Of a DNA stretch of 64,000 nucleotides, positions 1-12,819 are shown piece by piece. Each line of letters starts with the position of its first letter. Positions within the stretch are counted from its first letter, which is position 1. The notes below the pieces were generated by a model. It made no database searches. It saw only the letters and a program-made list of their open reading frames with translations, and had not been told where the DNA came from. The position numbers were made by a program, and so were the translations under genes. Source of the DNA: Erigeron canadensis (taxonomy: Eukaryota; Streptophyta; Magnoliopsida; Asterales; Asteraceae); the NCBI RefSeq assembly GCF_010389155.1, contig NC_057763.1, forward strand, positions 45,614,645-45,678,644, written 5' to 3'.

Positions 1-3000
1 ATTTTTTATATTTTTTTCCTTCCAGATTAGTATAGTTCAATATTTTGGAATAACCAAATTATTCTAACTAATTTTGAATTTATGAACCAACCACTTTGAC
101 TCTTACAAGTCAAAAGTCGACTCAAACTATTCTTTGCGAATTATATGTAAATTTTGAAACTCACCTGCAAGATGAATAGTATAGGGTATAACAGCCATAT
201 TTGACCTTCTACTCCTGCAGTTTCTCCCCACACAACATCCATTCTTCTGGCCTACAATCAAAATCAAGTGTCAATCAAACGTTAGCACTGATCTTAAACC
301 AATAATTTAATAAATATAAGAGTCTGCATATACTGAAATTAGTATGAGTGTGCTACATTATGCATAAAACGGTCACCTTTCCGAGTGCAATACGAGTATA
401 AAGCCTCTGGCGTTGGTATCTGTTCTGTAAAAGCATTGCTACTCCTTGCATGATTGCCCATTTTAAAAACAATTGTATACCTTTCTGCACAAAGGTCAAA
501 TACATAGATAAGACTAAACACTCGAGGATAAATCACATTAAAAAGATACAATAGACTCACCTGTTTCTGGGAGCACTCAGGTTGCCTTTCTATCTCCCAC
601 GTGAGGCTGATGAGTGCCATAAGCATTGCACAATAGTGATGATATATCCACCTGCAGAATCACAATTTGATGCATCTATCAGAATCTTATCCACGATATG
701 TGCACAAAACAACTCATCAGGTACTTGGATCATTTAAATGTGTATATTATAAGTGATTGTGATATTGAATAAGCAGAATCAGCTGGAATAACTAAAATGT
801 AGATTATACGGCTAGAGATGTGCTTCTGCTATTTGAAGCTGTAATAATCAGACAATCAGATGTTTGGTATGTCAAAACAACTTTATGGGAATGGTTAGAC
901 ATTTTTGTTTTAAAGGATAGATGCATATTGTGAGGTGGGAGTGATGCTCTCTCAACTTAGGTAATTAGGTTTAAGAAAAGGATAAATAGGTACTTTCGAT
1001 TTTACTTATATAATCTGTTTTCTTTCAGTTGGCGTCGAACTGATTATTTGGTTGTCATATAACCAGACGCAGAATCTGTTTATCCAAACATTAAAAAAGG
1101 ATTATTGTGATTCATAATAAGTTCCAACACACAAATCCAAACACCCCTTAACGAGAATATAAAATTCAATGTACCACACCCAAAGAGGTGAGAAGATGTA
1201 TATTTACCATGGGCGTATATCACTACCATTAACTTTCAATATATTCTCTCTTAAGGCCAACCCCGTGTAAAGAAAGAGCAACCACGCCTGAAAGGAGGAA
1301 ACTTATTATGCTCTTGTGACATGTCCAAAATACACAAGTATGATAAGATAAAATTATACTAACCTGGTAAAGTTGGACGGGCAATGCAGGGAAACATCCA
1401 TTCCAAACCCATGCCCTTAACAGCAATAGCAAAGATGGGAAAAAGAGAAACAAATATGCAGTTCTATCCTGCTCATAGAAACAAAGAGGAACAAAATATA
1501 GTTCTCTTGTTAGCAAACTAAAGTGAAAGCATCATAAAGTTGCATTATTCACATAAAAATTAGAAGATCCATAGAAAAGAGATCGGTAAAAACATAAAGG
1601 GCGACATGTCATTGGGTGCTTTTCGTATTTGGAAGGTACAATATCTATCCTGACAACCAAACTGTATTATCTTATCAAAGTAGAAGAATCAAATCAGGCA
1701 GATTTAGGTCACTCAAAATCATATAAATTAAGAGACAGTTCATGTGCAAGAATGAATGCAAAATAAGACAACCCTTGCAAAATTTATAAAACATACCCTG
1801 AAATTATTGTATTCCTCCTTTACTTTCAATTGAACATCCTTTCTAGTAGCATGAACATTTATTGGACCAAGAAACATCCTCAAAAATCTTCCTGTAACCA
1901 AATACCAATTAAATCAAAAACATTTTCAACTCTTATCCTGAAGTTGGCAAATTTAACTTCCAAAAAGGATGATTTCCCGGCAACCCCAACCAGCCACATC
2001 AGACCACCCCTCATGAACTCTGTGAGCTGGCAGCTTCACCAAGGCCTTTTCCTTACTAAATGAACCCAAAGTATTTCCAAATGGTCACAATTCCAAAACC
2101 AACCAGGCACACACTGAAATTCAGTAACCCGAACTTTACACATCTGTATGATTCAATAATACAGAACTATTTGGATACATGTACAACATATGTACACGAC
2201 AACAATACCCAATCCCACCTGTACACCGAGGAGGTATAATGTAGACAAACTAGCAACTTCAACTTTGCGTATCAGATTTAAAATACAAATTTATTGGGAA
2301 ATATTTACAACCGATGTACGGCGACACAATACCCAATCTCACTGGTATACAGGAGAGGTATGATATACACAGTCATACACAGTTATGCAGAGGTCGTGCA
2401 TTTACAACAAATATAACTACAAAAACACTCAAATCATAAACATAAATCAAGAAAGTATCAAACCAATCACCATAAGATTTGCTTGGAAGAAATGCTGCTG
2501 CATCTCCTTCACTCAATGCATAACTTGCTCTACTTAGCTCTTCAACTAACTGCACATACAAGTATACAACCCAATTAAAAACTTAACTAAATGTCTACAT
2601 ACCAATCCAACAATATATGAAGCACCTAAAGTACCGAACTTAACGATACCCAAAACCGGTATGAGCAAACATGGGGAGGTATAACGTATAATAAAGCATC
2701 AAACTTTATAACACAAAATCACTAAAAAACAACATGGGGAGGTATAATGTATACAGTCATACCCCTACCCGACAATAAAGCATCAAACTTTATAACAAAA
2801 AATCAGTAAAAAACAACATGGGGCATACTTTTTCAGCTTCTTTTGGATCTAAAGTTCCTTTTTTGACAGAACTAGCAATAAAAGAATCAAGTGTTTTAAC
2901 ATTAGAATCAAGGGCTAATGCTCTTTGTCTTAAAGAAGCTTCATCTTGTGAGTTTCTTGAAATTAAAGTGGCAGCTGATTCTTGCAACTCTTTACTCTGT

Positions 3001-3134
3001 TCCAAGATTCTAGAAACTTCTTCTGCCACGTTTCTTTCTGAAGAAGAAGAAGAAGAAGATGATGGTGGTGGTGGTGGTGGTAGGTTGTTTGTAGTATCAC
3101 CGCCGCCACGTACGGTGGCGGTGGAATCGCCCAT
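1..3134 (-). CDS. TMEM120/TMPIT-like membrane protein, 3' end off the window
   Basis: Eight exons can be joined in phase on the minus strand: 3134-2829, 2549-2471, 1891-1797, 1468-1364, 1287-1208, 651-561, 484-377 and 251-165, giving 317 codons. The last exon or exons lie beyond position 1, after a good GT donor at 164. The N-terminus is low complexity (a run of Pro then a run of Ser), followed by a helical, probably coiled-coil stretch. The rest matches the TMPIT/TMEM120 family: GPINVHATRKDVQLKVKEEY, then DRTAYLFLFFP, WNGCFPALPVQLYQ, WWIYHHYCAMLMALISL and LLQNRYQRQRLYTRIALGK, with several hydrophobic membrane segments. Animal TMEM120 proteins are nuclear-envelope/ER multipass proteins with a fold related to fatty-acid elongases. 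The plant role is unclear. The start is the only ATG opening the exon 1 frame. Family assignment is strong. Confidence 0.9.
3043..3082. repeat. GAA/GGT triplet tracts inside TMEM120 exon 1
   Basis: A (GAA)n tract runs directly into a (GGT)n tract. On the coding strand they read as poly-Ser and poly-Pro. They are in-frame microsatellites and therefore likely to vary in length between alleles. Confidence 0.85.
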
Positions 3135-5324
3135 ATTTGATCAGATCGACTTGATTGATTTTTTGGACACCCAATTGTTAATTAAGTAGATTTTGCATGT
3201 GGGTTTGTGAAAAAGAGTTTGATTGTGTGATAAAGGAATGAAGTTGGTGAAAATTAAAAGAGGTGGTGGTTGTTTCCGGCGAGGGAACGGCGGTGGCAAA
3301 TCTAAGGCACACAATTTATTTATGATTTATATATGATGTAGATGAAACTTGCTATCAGTTTATATTTTAGTTGTATTTGAAGTAGTGGAATGACAATTTA
3401 TGGCATCTTTTTGCAATACATTGATCACCACATGATTCAATATAGCCCGTATTATTATTGTTTCGTTTAACTCCATGGTTAATTTTATTCTTGTTGTTCA
3501 CATTTAATTTGAATAAAAATTTCTTAACATCTTAATATTTTATTAAAAAAATCATGAGCCCAATCATCATTTATTAAATATATACGTGTATTAATTGTAA
3601 GTTTATAGAGTATTAGAGTTATAGTTTTGTGTCTATGCTTGTTCAAATGTCACATACTCATGAAATTTAAATTGAACATTGTTATGATTTCATCTAGACT
3701 GATAAAAAGTTTTGATGCATTTTAAGTTGGAGTTTTAAGAAACATAATAGCTTAAAAGTATTTGTATTGGTTTCTAGTTAAAATAGTTATTAATTGTTTA
3801 TTATCCTTTTAATTTCTTATGCTATTTCACATGTACGGTGATTAAATTTGAGACAACGCACAACTCAACTACTCTTGTTTTAACTCATTTGATGTAGATT
3901 GAAGTAGTTGTATAATAAGCCATTGTAGTTTGTAGTACCCATTAAATTTAGTTTAAATATCTTTATATAGTTCAAAATAATCTAGAAAAAAAAAGGACTT
4001 GATTAGTCAAAATAGAACAATTAAAATGAAATGATGAAATATAAAGGAAGCATGATTAGATGGACTTTGAGAAAATCAACTTTGTCATTCTTTTACTATG
4101 TATGGAGTACTCTTGTGTACAAAATTAACCTATTTATAGTGTGAGATTAGTAAATGTTATTAAAAATCTAGAAACATATATAGTTTAATGAAATAAAGTA
4201 AAAAGGAAAAGTAACTGCTTATTACCGTTTTTAATGGGTTTTGGACCTTAATATGTTAATGATGTATGAGAGAGATTAGAATGTAGACAGACTTTACCTC
4301 TACCAACGTAGAGAAGTTGTTTTTAGGTTCTACCTAAATGATAGAAATGACCCGGACCCAACCTTTGCATGAAATGAGTATTGAACCTATAACCTTTGTC
4401 AAATTTATTTTTTCTTATATTAATCGTGGGACTGATTGATGAGAACCGATAATTAATAAGTCGGATATAATATATTATCAAAAATATAATTAATTAATGG
4501 GTTTGCTAAACAAAGCCTTAAAAGCTTTTGTTAAGGTGAAATAAATATATAGTTTTTGTGTTTGTAAACCCTAAGGACTTTATTTAATATCTTTTGTTAA
4601 ATGATTAATCCTGATTTAGAAGTTATATTAAGCAATTTTTTTAATTTAATTATATTATATACTCGTACTATATAAATCATCATCATCTACATTCACATGA
4701 TAAAGAATAAAGATTTAATAAAATTCCATATTACTGTAGTTGCATTTTTAGATTAATAGAGCATATTGTCTCAGGTTTTTCCATGATATATTTACATGTT
4801 TGAAGTCAGTGTTGTATTGTATATATGGATGGATACCTTGTACTGTATATCTCTTTCATTTAACTATGACTTGAATAAACAGTTAACAGCTTAATTACAG
4901 GATACAAAAGCAATCATGTAGCTAGCATGAGATATCTATTGTCAATTGCTTTGAAAAAAAGCGACTATTAGTTAAGTTGAACACGACATATAAAGTTAAT
5001 CTAGTCAATGAGCAACTCAAAATTAAAACGTTATGAAGAACGTAAAAAATTAGCGAAATGGATCGAGTATATGCGAACGAATTACATGACTTGTCCAAAG
5101 TAAAATTATGTTGTAAATAATTATAAACTTTGTAAACATCCTTAACTTGATCAACTAGGTAGGTACATGCCACATCATTAAAAACGTAAATTACTCCTAA
5201 CGTAAGGAAACGATCTGTTGTAAATGACGAGTAGAAATGAAGAACCTGACATACAACGAATTACAGAGATAAAAGGTTCGATAGAGGATTTATCGATCTT
5301 GAATGATCTAGCTAGTTGTATTAA
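3135..5324. other. Intergenic, TMEM120 promoter side to NCL-A 3' end
   Basis: AT-rich DNA with stops in all frames. The short ORF at 4922-5173 has no recognisable protein. The only structure found is a diverged SINE relic near 4258-4400. The TMEM120 promoter should lie at about 3135-3400, but no convincing TATA box was found. Confidence 0.7.
4258..4400 (-). mobile_element. Diverged Au-like SINE relic
   Basis: The stretch beginning GTAGACAGACTTTACCTCTA, followed by a GTAGAGAAG block and a GACCCGGACCCAA block, lines up with the 3' half of the SINE copies at 26627-27076 and 38747-39165, with many substitutions. Orientation is as in the 38.7-kb copy. This is a resemblance judged by eye; the ends are not resolved. 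Confidence 0.5.
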
Positions 5325-7895
5325 TTACCAACCCCAAACGACGGTAAGCAAATACAACATGAGTAGCGAAGTTGGGTACATCAGATAAATCATGTAACCC
5401 ATCCAAAGTGGATACACTGTCCTTGTACTTGTGATAACCGTCATCACCCCACAAATTATCAACATAACCAAAACCTGAGCCGATACGTTCCATGAGAGAT
5501 CTTTAATATACACAATCGCTAAAAATGTTGACAAACTACTCAAACTACCCATAGCGACTCCTGAATAGATCTGCACAAGTATATATATATATATATATGA
5601 GACATCATCAATGCCATTAAGTGTTGATTGGGTATTATAACTGAATGGATCGATAAATAATGTTTGTATTGATTGATTAAGTAATAAAAATATGATTGAT
5701 CTCATTAAGTCATAAACAAACCATCCTAATTGACTTTATGGATCAATATGTTTCTATTAAGTCCATTAAGTTAATTTTAAGCAATTCAAACACACAAGTC
5801 TTGAAATAATTATTTAGTTCACCTAGCTTTCCAAGTATAGAAGGGTTAAAAGCGAGCTAGAAGTAAATATACCTGAGAAAGAGTTAAAGAGGCGGCGCGT
5901 TCAGTCTTTTGTCTAGCAGACTGAATTGTTGATAACATACGTGATCTGTTTGAGAAACACGGTATTATAAAATAGGGAATCAGGAAGGAAGGGACGTTTG
6001 CTTGACTAGCAAAAGTCCAAACGTGTGTTGTAAGCTGCGATGAAATGAGCATGGTCGCACCAGTGCCAAAGACTACCAAACATAAAGCCTCTAAGAACTC
6101 TAATATCGAGCTTGGTGTAGTGTTAGGGCTGTCCTTCGGTATTAGAGGGGTCTGCCCTTCTTCATCATCTGCACCCTATACAATTAATTAAACGCATATA
6201 AGTAGTGTCACTTTACCCGGCCCACTAATCTGTATCATTCTATTATTAATTTAGCTGCTAGGAACCAATAATGTTCACCAGCAAACATAAGATTGATTAG
6301 CTAGCTTTGGCGCACAATATATATATAGGAAGTTAATTACCACGTTACGTTTGAGGAAGAAGCTAATAGGGTTGTAATCGTTGTTTTGAGAGGTTGACCT
6401 CCTTGCGTCCCGTAGCCATTTCATCATGATTCTAATGAATTCACTCTCTTGAATAATCTCATCACCCGATATGTCCAATTGATCAAACACTTTGTCTACG
6501 ACAGTATCACTTATTACACCCTCTTCTTGCAACTGTATTCCTAATATTAAGTTTTTCAACTCAGCATTCGATACCTTGCCATCATTATTCTTGTCAAGTC
6601 CTTCATAGATCCTGATAAATACATCCATCAATCATGCATAATGATATATATCTAATTCCAGTAGTTATAGTTAAACATTTATAGAGTTTTAAGACTACGG
6701 TTACTAACTCTTTGATAAGTCGCACATTTGGCTTTCCGTTAGTGGAAAGTAGTGCTTCTAGTTTGCTCTTGACAAATCGCTGTGTCGCATATTCAAACCC
6801 CCTATTTTGTATCCATGGTTGGAACATCTGCATGTAAATAAAACTATTTTATTTGATTATCATGACACAGAACTCTATATATATATATAATTTCTCACAT
6901 CAAGCCAATTCAAGTAAATTAAATCTGAGGTTTTTTTTTTTTTTTGTTTTTTGTACAATTTGAAGTGTAAAATTAAAAGACTGCTCGACCTGATATGTCA
7001 TGTAAGCAAAGAAGAGAGACACCACAATGATGAGAGTGACTAAAAGTATAACTCGGGTTACTGATGTTGAATTAAGGATTGCTGGGAGTTGGAGGAGGAA
7101 AAAAGGGATCACCGCGACAAGCATGATTCTTGCAGTGTAGCTTGTTTCATTATCGGTTGCAACACCATATGCTAGAAAAAAAGAGAGAAAGAAAGAAAAT
7201 TAAAAGAAGGTGTATAGTCAAGAAACATAAAACAATATGGAAATAGCTAGGTACGTACCTGTTAATTTCTGTAAGAATGATGGCTCGTCTTCAGCTGGAA
7301 GTTGTTGTTGCGAAACGGAGTCCTCCTCCTCATCGTCCGCTAGATTATAGCTGCCGAAAGTAATGACCAATGGCCAGATTAGTGTTAAGTTCATAACTGC
7401 TGATCCTGTTAGTATATTCATTCCCATTTCTGTGTTACTAGATGCACCTTCTTCATCAGTTGATAATCCAGATTCTGCAAAAGATTAATGAATAATCATA
7501 TCATCATATATATATCAACGTACATTTTGTTAATTTGACATGTATGTTATACGTACGATTAACAACTATATAAAAGCGAATTGAAGCTTACGAAGGACAA
7601 GGTAAAGTGAAGGAAAGTTTGCAAGAATGTGGAACAAACTAGCCCCAAATATACCCGGCCCGATAAGACCAAAAAACTTATCGGATCCTTTGGAAACATA
7701 GGTTTGAGCAAGGGATAGAACGTATTGATAAACCACGATTAAGAAAAGTCTTCCCCAAATATCACTTGTGCATGGCAAGAACCCATATTGAGGTTCACAT
7801 GTCACTGTTGTCGAACCCTCGGTTTTCACACAAAAACCTATCAATATCGCCAACAAAATAATGAAACCGTTATTCTTCTTCACGTGTACTTTCAT
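5325..7895 (-). CDS. NCL-type Na+/Ca2+ exchanger-like protein with EF-hands, copy A
   Basis: Seven exons join in phase: 7895-7592, 7474-7259, 7171-6990, 6827-6709, 6611-6341, 6175-5873 and 5570-5325, giving 546 aa and ending VVWGW-stop. Order: signal peptide (about 1-27), CEPQYGFLPC segment and first membrane half, an acidic loop, QPWIQNR, a cytosolic EF-hand pair (loops at about 280-291, DKNNDGKVSNAE, and 320-331, DISGDEIIQESE), then the second membrane half. This is the architecture of plant NCL proteins, vacuolar or plasma-membrane exchangers linking Ca2+ and Na+ homeostasis. Odd: where the alpha repeats normally carry an acid, this protein has Ser96 (ANFPS) and Arg443 (NRSR). Exchange activity is therefore doubtful although the EF-hands look able to bind Ca2+. 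It is a tandem paralogue of the gene at 13674-17390, same strand, same intron phases. Confidence 0.93.
5582..5598. repeat. (TA)n microsatellite in NCL-A intron 6
   Basis: A simple TA dinucleotide run in the last intron, just upstream of the exon 7 acceptor on the minus strand. Confidence 0.85.
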
Positions 7896-8480
7896 TCTTC
7901 AATTCTGTGATCGACCAACTCAAATTAATTATACGTAGAGGCTAGCTAGTTTAATTAATTTGGGTGATCAGTTGATTAATTATAGCTAGGGAACGAAAAC
8001 GTTTTAAATAAAAGGGTACTATACGTAGTGGTTATAGAAAACTCATGATATGATTAACGAAACATGTGATTAGATATTTGACTTAACTATGATTAAAGAA
8101 ACGACACAACTTATACGTTAGAAGAGTATTGTACGTTTTGATCGAATGAATGATCAATTTATAAGGTGACCGTATATGGGTATGTTGCTTGTTAAATTTG
8201 TAAGATGACATGGTTAACGTATAATTTATACCCAAATTCATTATACGTGTCTACTTAATTAAGACTTTTTAAAACAGATCAAATACGTAAACATATATAG
8301 TTTTTAAAATCTCCCAAAATCCTTTATTACGTTATTAGATCGAGCAAGTAATTATTTTAAAGATGCATGTTACATATATATTTACATGTGTCTATGTGAC
8401 GACACATATAATTAAGAGGAAAGAATTAGAAATCTTTATTTTGTGACACGGAACGAAAATTAAGATGATGTAATTGAACT
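7896..8480. other. NCL-A upstream region
   Basis: AT-rich non-coding DNA between the NCL-A start and the tRNA gene. It presumably holds the NCL-A promoter. No clear TATA box, repeat or ORF was seen. Confidence 0.6.
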
Positions 8481-8485
8481 AAAAA
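8481..8485 (-). terminator. RNA polymerase III terminator of the tRNA gene
   Basis: A run of five T on the minus strand begins 13 nt after the tRNA 3' end, the usual pol III stop signal. Confidence 0.7.
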
Positions 8486-8497
8486 CAAGATTCAACT

Positions 8498-8571
8498 TAG
8501 TCCCGGCGGGGCTCGAACCCGCGACCTTCGGCTCATAAGACCAACGCTCTAACCAACTGAGCTACGGGACT
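8498..8571 (-). tRNA. tRNA, anticodon UAU, probably tRNA-Ile
   Basis: A 74-nt cloverleaf on the minus strand. The acceptor stem AGTCCCG/CGGGACT is fully paired with discriminator A. The D-stem is GCTC/GAGC with loop AGTTGGTTA. The anticodon arm TTGGT-CTTATGA-GCCGA gives UAU at 34-36, the variable loop is AGGTC, and the T-arm is GCGGG-TTCGAGC-CCCGC. The A-box and B-box are intact (GGTTCGAGCCC), there is no intron and CCA is not encoded, all as expected of a nuclear eukaryotic tRNA. The anticodon indicates isoleucine (AUA). Position 37 reads G, whereas tRNAs for ANN codons normally have A37, so the isotype should be scored formally. Confidence 0.95.
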
Positions 8572-10447
8572 GATGTTTGCTTTCACATAAAGTTTTATAA
8601 CTAAAAACCAATTACGTTTAGTTTGGTTTAATTACTTTTTTTTTTTTTTATTTCTATACAATTATTAATGAAATTATGATTACGTTCGTAAAGAAGGTGA
8701 AATAACCCTCTTTAACTTTCGTTACTCAATGAGTCATATATAACTGATTTTATGTTATGTAATATTAAATGAGTGATCGATCAAGGTGTCTTCAACAACC
8801 GAAGTTATTAATTTTGTTCCCTTGTGGCTTTTCTAAGATAGTAGTACATATTCAAGTTGTTGAAATTTTTCTTACCTCATAAATTTTAAATATTTTTTAA
8901 AATCAATAGTATTTGGGTATTTCATCCGACTTGTAGAATAACATCATCCTCCTTTTCTCTAAAATATTAATGATTTGTTTGGACGGTTAAAAAATAACAC
9001 CTGAAATCAAATATGTCCGTCTATACCTCTTCAAAATCTTTGTAAGCCAAATTAACTAGTTTCAAATATTATAATGCCATCATTAACATAAGTTGATGTT
9101 TGATGCTTAAGAAAAATACTATAATGCGTCATCCGCCACTTCTTTTCCAAACTAGTTTCAAACTCAAATTTCATTTTTTTTTATTATTGAAATCATGCAA
9201 TTTCTTGATTTATTCTTTCTCTTTACAACATGTAATGTAAAATCATCGACATATGCTTTATGCCTTTATTAAGAAATTAAATCAAGTTATCTACCAATTA
9301 AATTGGATAAACTTGAGATTTTTCTAGCATGGTTATCCCTAGAACTGTAAATGGCTTAGTTTGATTTGATCGAAATCATGCATTTTAATTGGTTTTATTT
9401 TGTTTAAATTTTGTAATTAGATGAGATCAAATCGGTTCACCATTATTTCGTTTTTTATACACAATACAATTATATCTTGCTATAATATGCGAAAACAGGT
9501 GAAAAAAACATACGATTCTCAAGACAAATGAAGGATAAATAAAACCATCTTATGCACTTTTGAATGACAAGAAAGTCAAATCTATCATAGATTGCTCCTA
9601 AATATAATTCGAATTATCTTGATATATACAAATGCTTCTAGTGCATGATAAAAATAATTGCAATCGTATAAACGGACAAGGTTGTCTTGTTCAGGCTAGC
9701 TATTCGAGAATAACGAGTCATTTGGCTCACATTTATGCAACCTAATATTATATTATCTCAAGTTGTTTCAAACCTATTTCTACTGACCACCTTAAAGATG
9801 CATGAATTAGTACGATTTGAACGTAAAACCTCTTGTAATGAGATAATAGGGTCTCTTAACTATTTAATTAGGCCATCTTGATGGTTATAATTAATAGAAT
9901 AATTCAAAATAATAACCAAACTGTCAAGCAAACTCTCTAGTTTGTAATCCTTTAGACATGTATTCTTCCTTCAAACTTGAATTACGCAAACCAAATCCGT
10001 TTAGCTGTATATAATCTTTTGATTTGACGCTTCAAACACACTACTTAATGATAGACTTTTTGCTTCGTGACAGATCGACTTAGTTTGCAACTTTTTTAAT
10101 TAGTTTCTGTTTAAGCGATCGGACTATATTATAATGGTTGTTTATATATATCGCATTACTTGTAAAACTCATTTTAAAGTTGCTTAGTAAAGGGATAGCT
10201 TTTTCGTGAAACATACAAGTACCTCGCTTGATAATTATAATATGACTCCATCAAGGTGGTCGAAGTAAACTGTCAAATAACAACTAGTAAGCTAGGTTAC
10301 GTACGTGGGAAGCTAGGCTTAACGAGGTTGTGTAAATAATTAACCAAGTACAACCTCATATTATTCTTTTATATTTAGGGGTGATCTAAGTTACTATAAT
10401 CTTATAATTTAAAAGAACTTTGCCAACACTTCTTCACAAAAGAACTT
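8572..10447. other. Intergenic, no gene seen
   Basis: About 1.9 kb of AT-rich DNA with no long ORF, no recognisable repeat end and no family match. It may contain old repeats too diverged to recognise by eye. Confidence 0.6.
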
Positions 10448-11089
10448 TACTACAAGAAAAAAGTTGGTTTTTCACGACAAAGGTTTCGAGGACCACACAA
10501 AAGTCGTCCCCAAAAGGCCGCTAAACGACCAAAAATTCAACGCTTTGACTAAAAAAGTCAAAAAAATCTTTTGGGAAAACAAAGTCATCGCAAATGTCGT
10601 CCCTAAAACATTTTTTGTTTTCTTTTTGATTTATTTTTTCGGCAAAGCTGGAATATTAATCCGCGACGCCCAAAGTGGTGGCAAATGTAGCCGCTAAATA
10701 AATTTTATTTTCCTTTTTTATTTTTTTCGTTTTCTCTCCTAAATAAAAATTTCCCGTCATAGTTTTTGGGACGACAAACATTTCCTCAAAAATATTTTCT
10801 TTTTATTTTTTTCGTTCCCTCTCCTAAATAAAAATTTTTCACCTTCTAGATATTTAGCGATGATCACAACATCGCTAAAGGCGTCACTGTTTTTTTTTTC
10901 TAATCTTTTTTTTGTTTTTATTTTATCGCCACGGGCCCCGCTCGATGTCGTCGCTAAAGACTTTAGGAGGCGATGCTTTCGCGACGATGTTATTTTGTCA
11001 CAAAAGTCGTCGCTAAAGGCTTTGGGGAAAACAAATGTGGACTTTGGGGACGACAAATGTCGCCCTTAAAACTCAAATTTCTTGTAGTG
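10448..11089. mobile_element. Small non-autonomous CACTA (En/Spm-like) element
   Basis: The left end reads (T)ACTACAAGAAA and the right end TTTCTTGTAGTG, the inverted CACTACAAGAAA terminus of plant CACTA elements, about 640 bp apart. The first base of the left end is mutated (T for C). TTT lies at both junctions, as a 3-bp target duplication would. The interior has no transposase but several copies, in both orientations, of a motif like GTCGTCGCTAAAG or GTCGTCCCTAAAA, which look like subterminal transposase-binding repeats. The ORFs overlapping it are not conserved proteins. Confidence 0.8.
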
Positions 11090-11118
11090 TTTTGTGACTC
11101 AAATAAATTTAAAAGTGA

Positions 11119-11220
11119 CTAGTCACATACTCGCGCGATGTGACGGCACGGTGGTGGTGGAGGCGACGGGTGGTGGTGGTGACGGTGACAGATGGTGATG
11201 GCGGCGACCGACGACAACGG
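11119..11220 (-). mobile_element. Helitron-like 3' terminus
   Basis: Read on the minus strand, a GT/GG-rich tract (11145-11220) is followed by a hairpin with a 7-bp stem, GTCACAT/ATGTGAC (plus 11122-11144), then CTAG and T. A hairpin just before CTRR next to T is the Helitron 3' end pattern. The same arrangement recurs at 18876, 23115 and 63879. The other end was not located. Confidence 0.5.
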
Positions 11221-11302
11221 GGGTGGCGTGGTTATTAATATAAAAGGAGATATTGTAGTTATTCTAAAAGGACATAATGATGTATGTTGTTAATAATTTT
11301 AT

Positions 11303-11990
11303 TTTTTTAATTTAACAGATGAATTTTATTAATACTCAAAAAATATGTACAATAAAAACATACAACTTAGTCATAACCAAGCTCATACTAAAAGAAATAC
11401 AAACATAAAAACAGGCAACAAAAACAGATACAGATCAAACCATACTAACATACAAGATATTCAAAAACTCAAAGTATGCCGGTATAAAACCAAGTAGCGT
11501 CATCTTTCACCGCTCACTATTTCAATTCGCAAGCATACTTCAAGTTTAATGGGCACCAAAAACCAGCATATCACAATCCATCCAAAAACATGTAGAGTCT
11601 CACAGCAAGAACCAACAATAACTAACAACATCAGTCAGCTAAAAAATAGCAATTAACCCATTTCATTTTCCATTTTGCACCAATTGCCATCACGTTACTG
11701 GTCTTTCTCACCCTGATGGATAACAACATTGTTCTGACACTATCTTTAATGAGATTACACACATTTTCCTCATTCCTTTTCTTCTTCCTAAAAATTCTCA
11801 AATTTCTCTCTTGCCATATATAGTATACAACAGCAGCTAGAAGAAGTTTATTTACCACATTTCCAATATTATTCTTGCCTTTTGCTCTAGCAATCTCCTG
11901 CACAGCTTCATTTAAAGTCTGAATTTCCCCCAATTTCCAACACACAATCCTTAATCCATTCCAAACAGCCTTAGTTTAACCTATTGGGCA
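11303..11990 (-). mobile_element. 5'-truncated L1-type LINE fragment
   Basis: The minus-strand ORF at 11945-11631 encodes the tail typical of plant L1-like reverse transcriptases: a VVYYIWQERNLRIFRKKKRN stretch, then a basic KDSVRTMLLSIRVRKTSNV region. The preceding RT domain is absent, so the copy is truncated at its 5' end. A T-rich run on the plus strand near 11304-11312 would be the poly(A) tail. AATAATTTTATT occurs at both edges (11292-11303 and 11991-12002), a good target-site duplication. This is a dead fragment. Confidence 0.75.
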
Positions 11991-12002
11991 AATAATTTTA
12001 TT

Positions 12003-12785
12003 AATATAGGCTGATAGCGGATTGTGGCCCAAATGCATATTTTTGTTATTATTATAATTATTTATTTACTTTTTTTGAATCTTTTTTACTATGAGAGGCC
12101 CAAAGTTTAATCTATTGGGCATTTGGGCTATTGAAAGAATGCAAAGGCCCCATGGGTTTCCCACTATCCCATATTACAATATGTTATGTATTCAGTCAAG
12201 TTTTCGGAATTGGATCTCGACTTTATTTATGATAAACATGAAACAAACATCAATATATCTTGGTTCTAGTGGTGAAGGATGACCTTTGTGAATACAAGAC
12301 ACCGGTTCGTGGCTCAAAAAAAAAAGGCAACATTCATGGTTTATGATTATTAAAACAATGAATTTAAATATAATAAGCATAGTTATAGTATTTGGCTTTA
12401 TATAACAATTTCTAAATGGTTTAGAGGTAAGATGTGTCGTACAAAATATCTGAATTTCAATCCATGTAAAGGGTACGCAAGTCTTCGGTAAACATACATG
12501 CAAACTGGTTAGACGAGTGAACGAGGAAATTAGACAGAATTCATTGGCTTTCGTTTAACAACATAGAAGCGTACACCTAAAAAGTGGAACATAATTCGTG
12601 TAGAAAAACGAAAGGCAATGAAAATGTGGTATATTTATATATACGACTCGTTGAATATGAAAAACATAAATGTAACTTGATATGTTACTTATTGCAAGAA
12701 CAAATTAAGCTAACATCCTGCATAAACACTATTTTTTGTTAGCGATCGATAGAAACCACCACAAATGCAAATATGCAATAATAAA

Positions 12786-12819
<34 letters not shown>

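Noticed and set aside
2818..3189. Plus-strand ORF of 123 codons
   Set aside because: It is the antisense shadow of TMEM120 exon 1; its Glu and Gly runs are just the reverse reading of the Ser and Pro triplet tracts.
10464..11069. ORFs on both strands
   Set aside because: They overlap the CACTA derivative, where subterminal repeats give accidental open frames.
12787..12815. Poly(A) tail of a retrogene
   Set aside because: A T run is joined directly to an A run with no coding or retroelement sequence on either side; it is better seen as a simple hairpin or homopolymer artefact.
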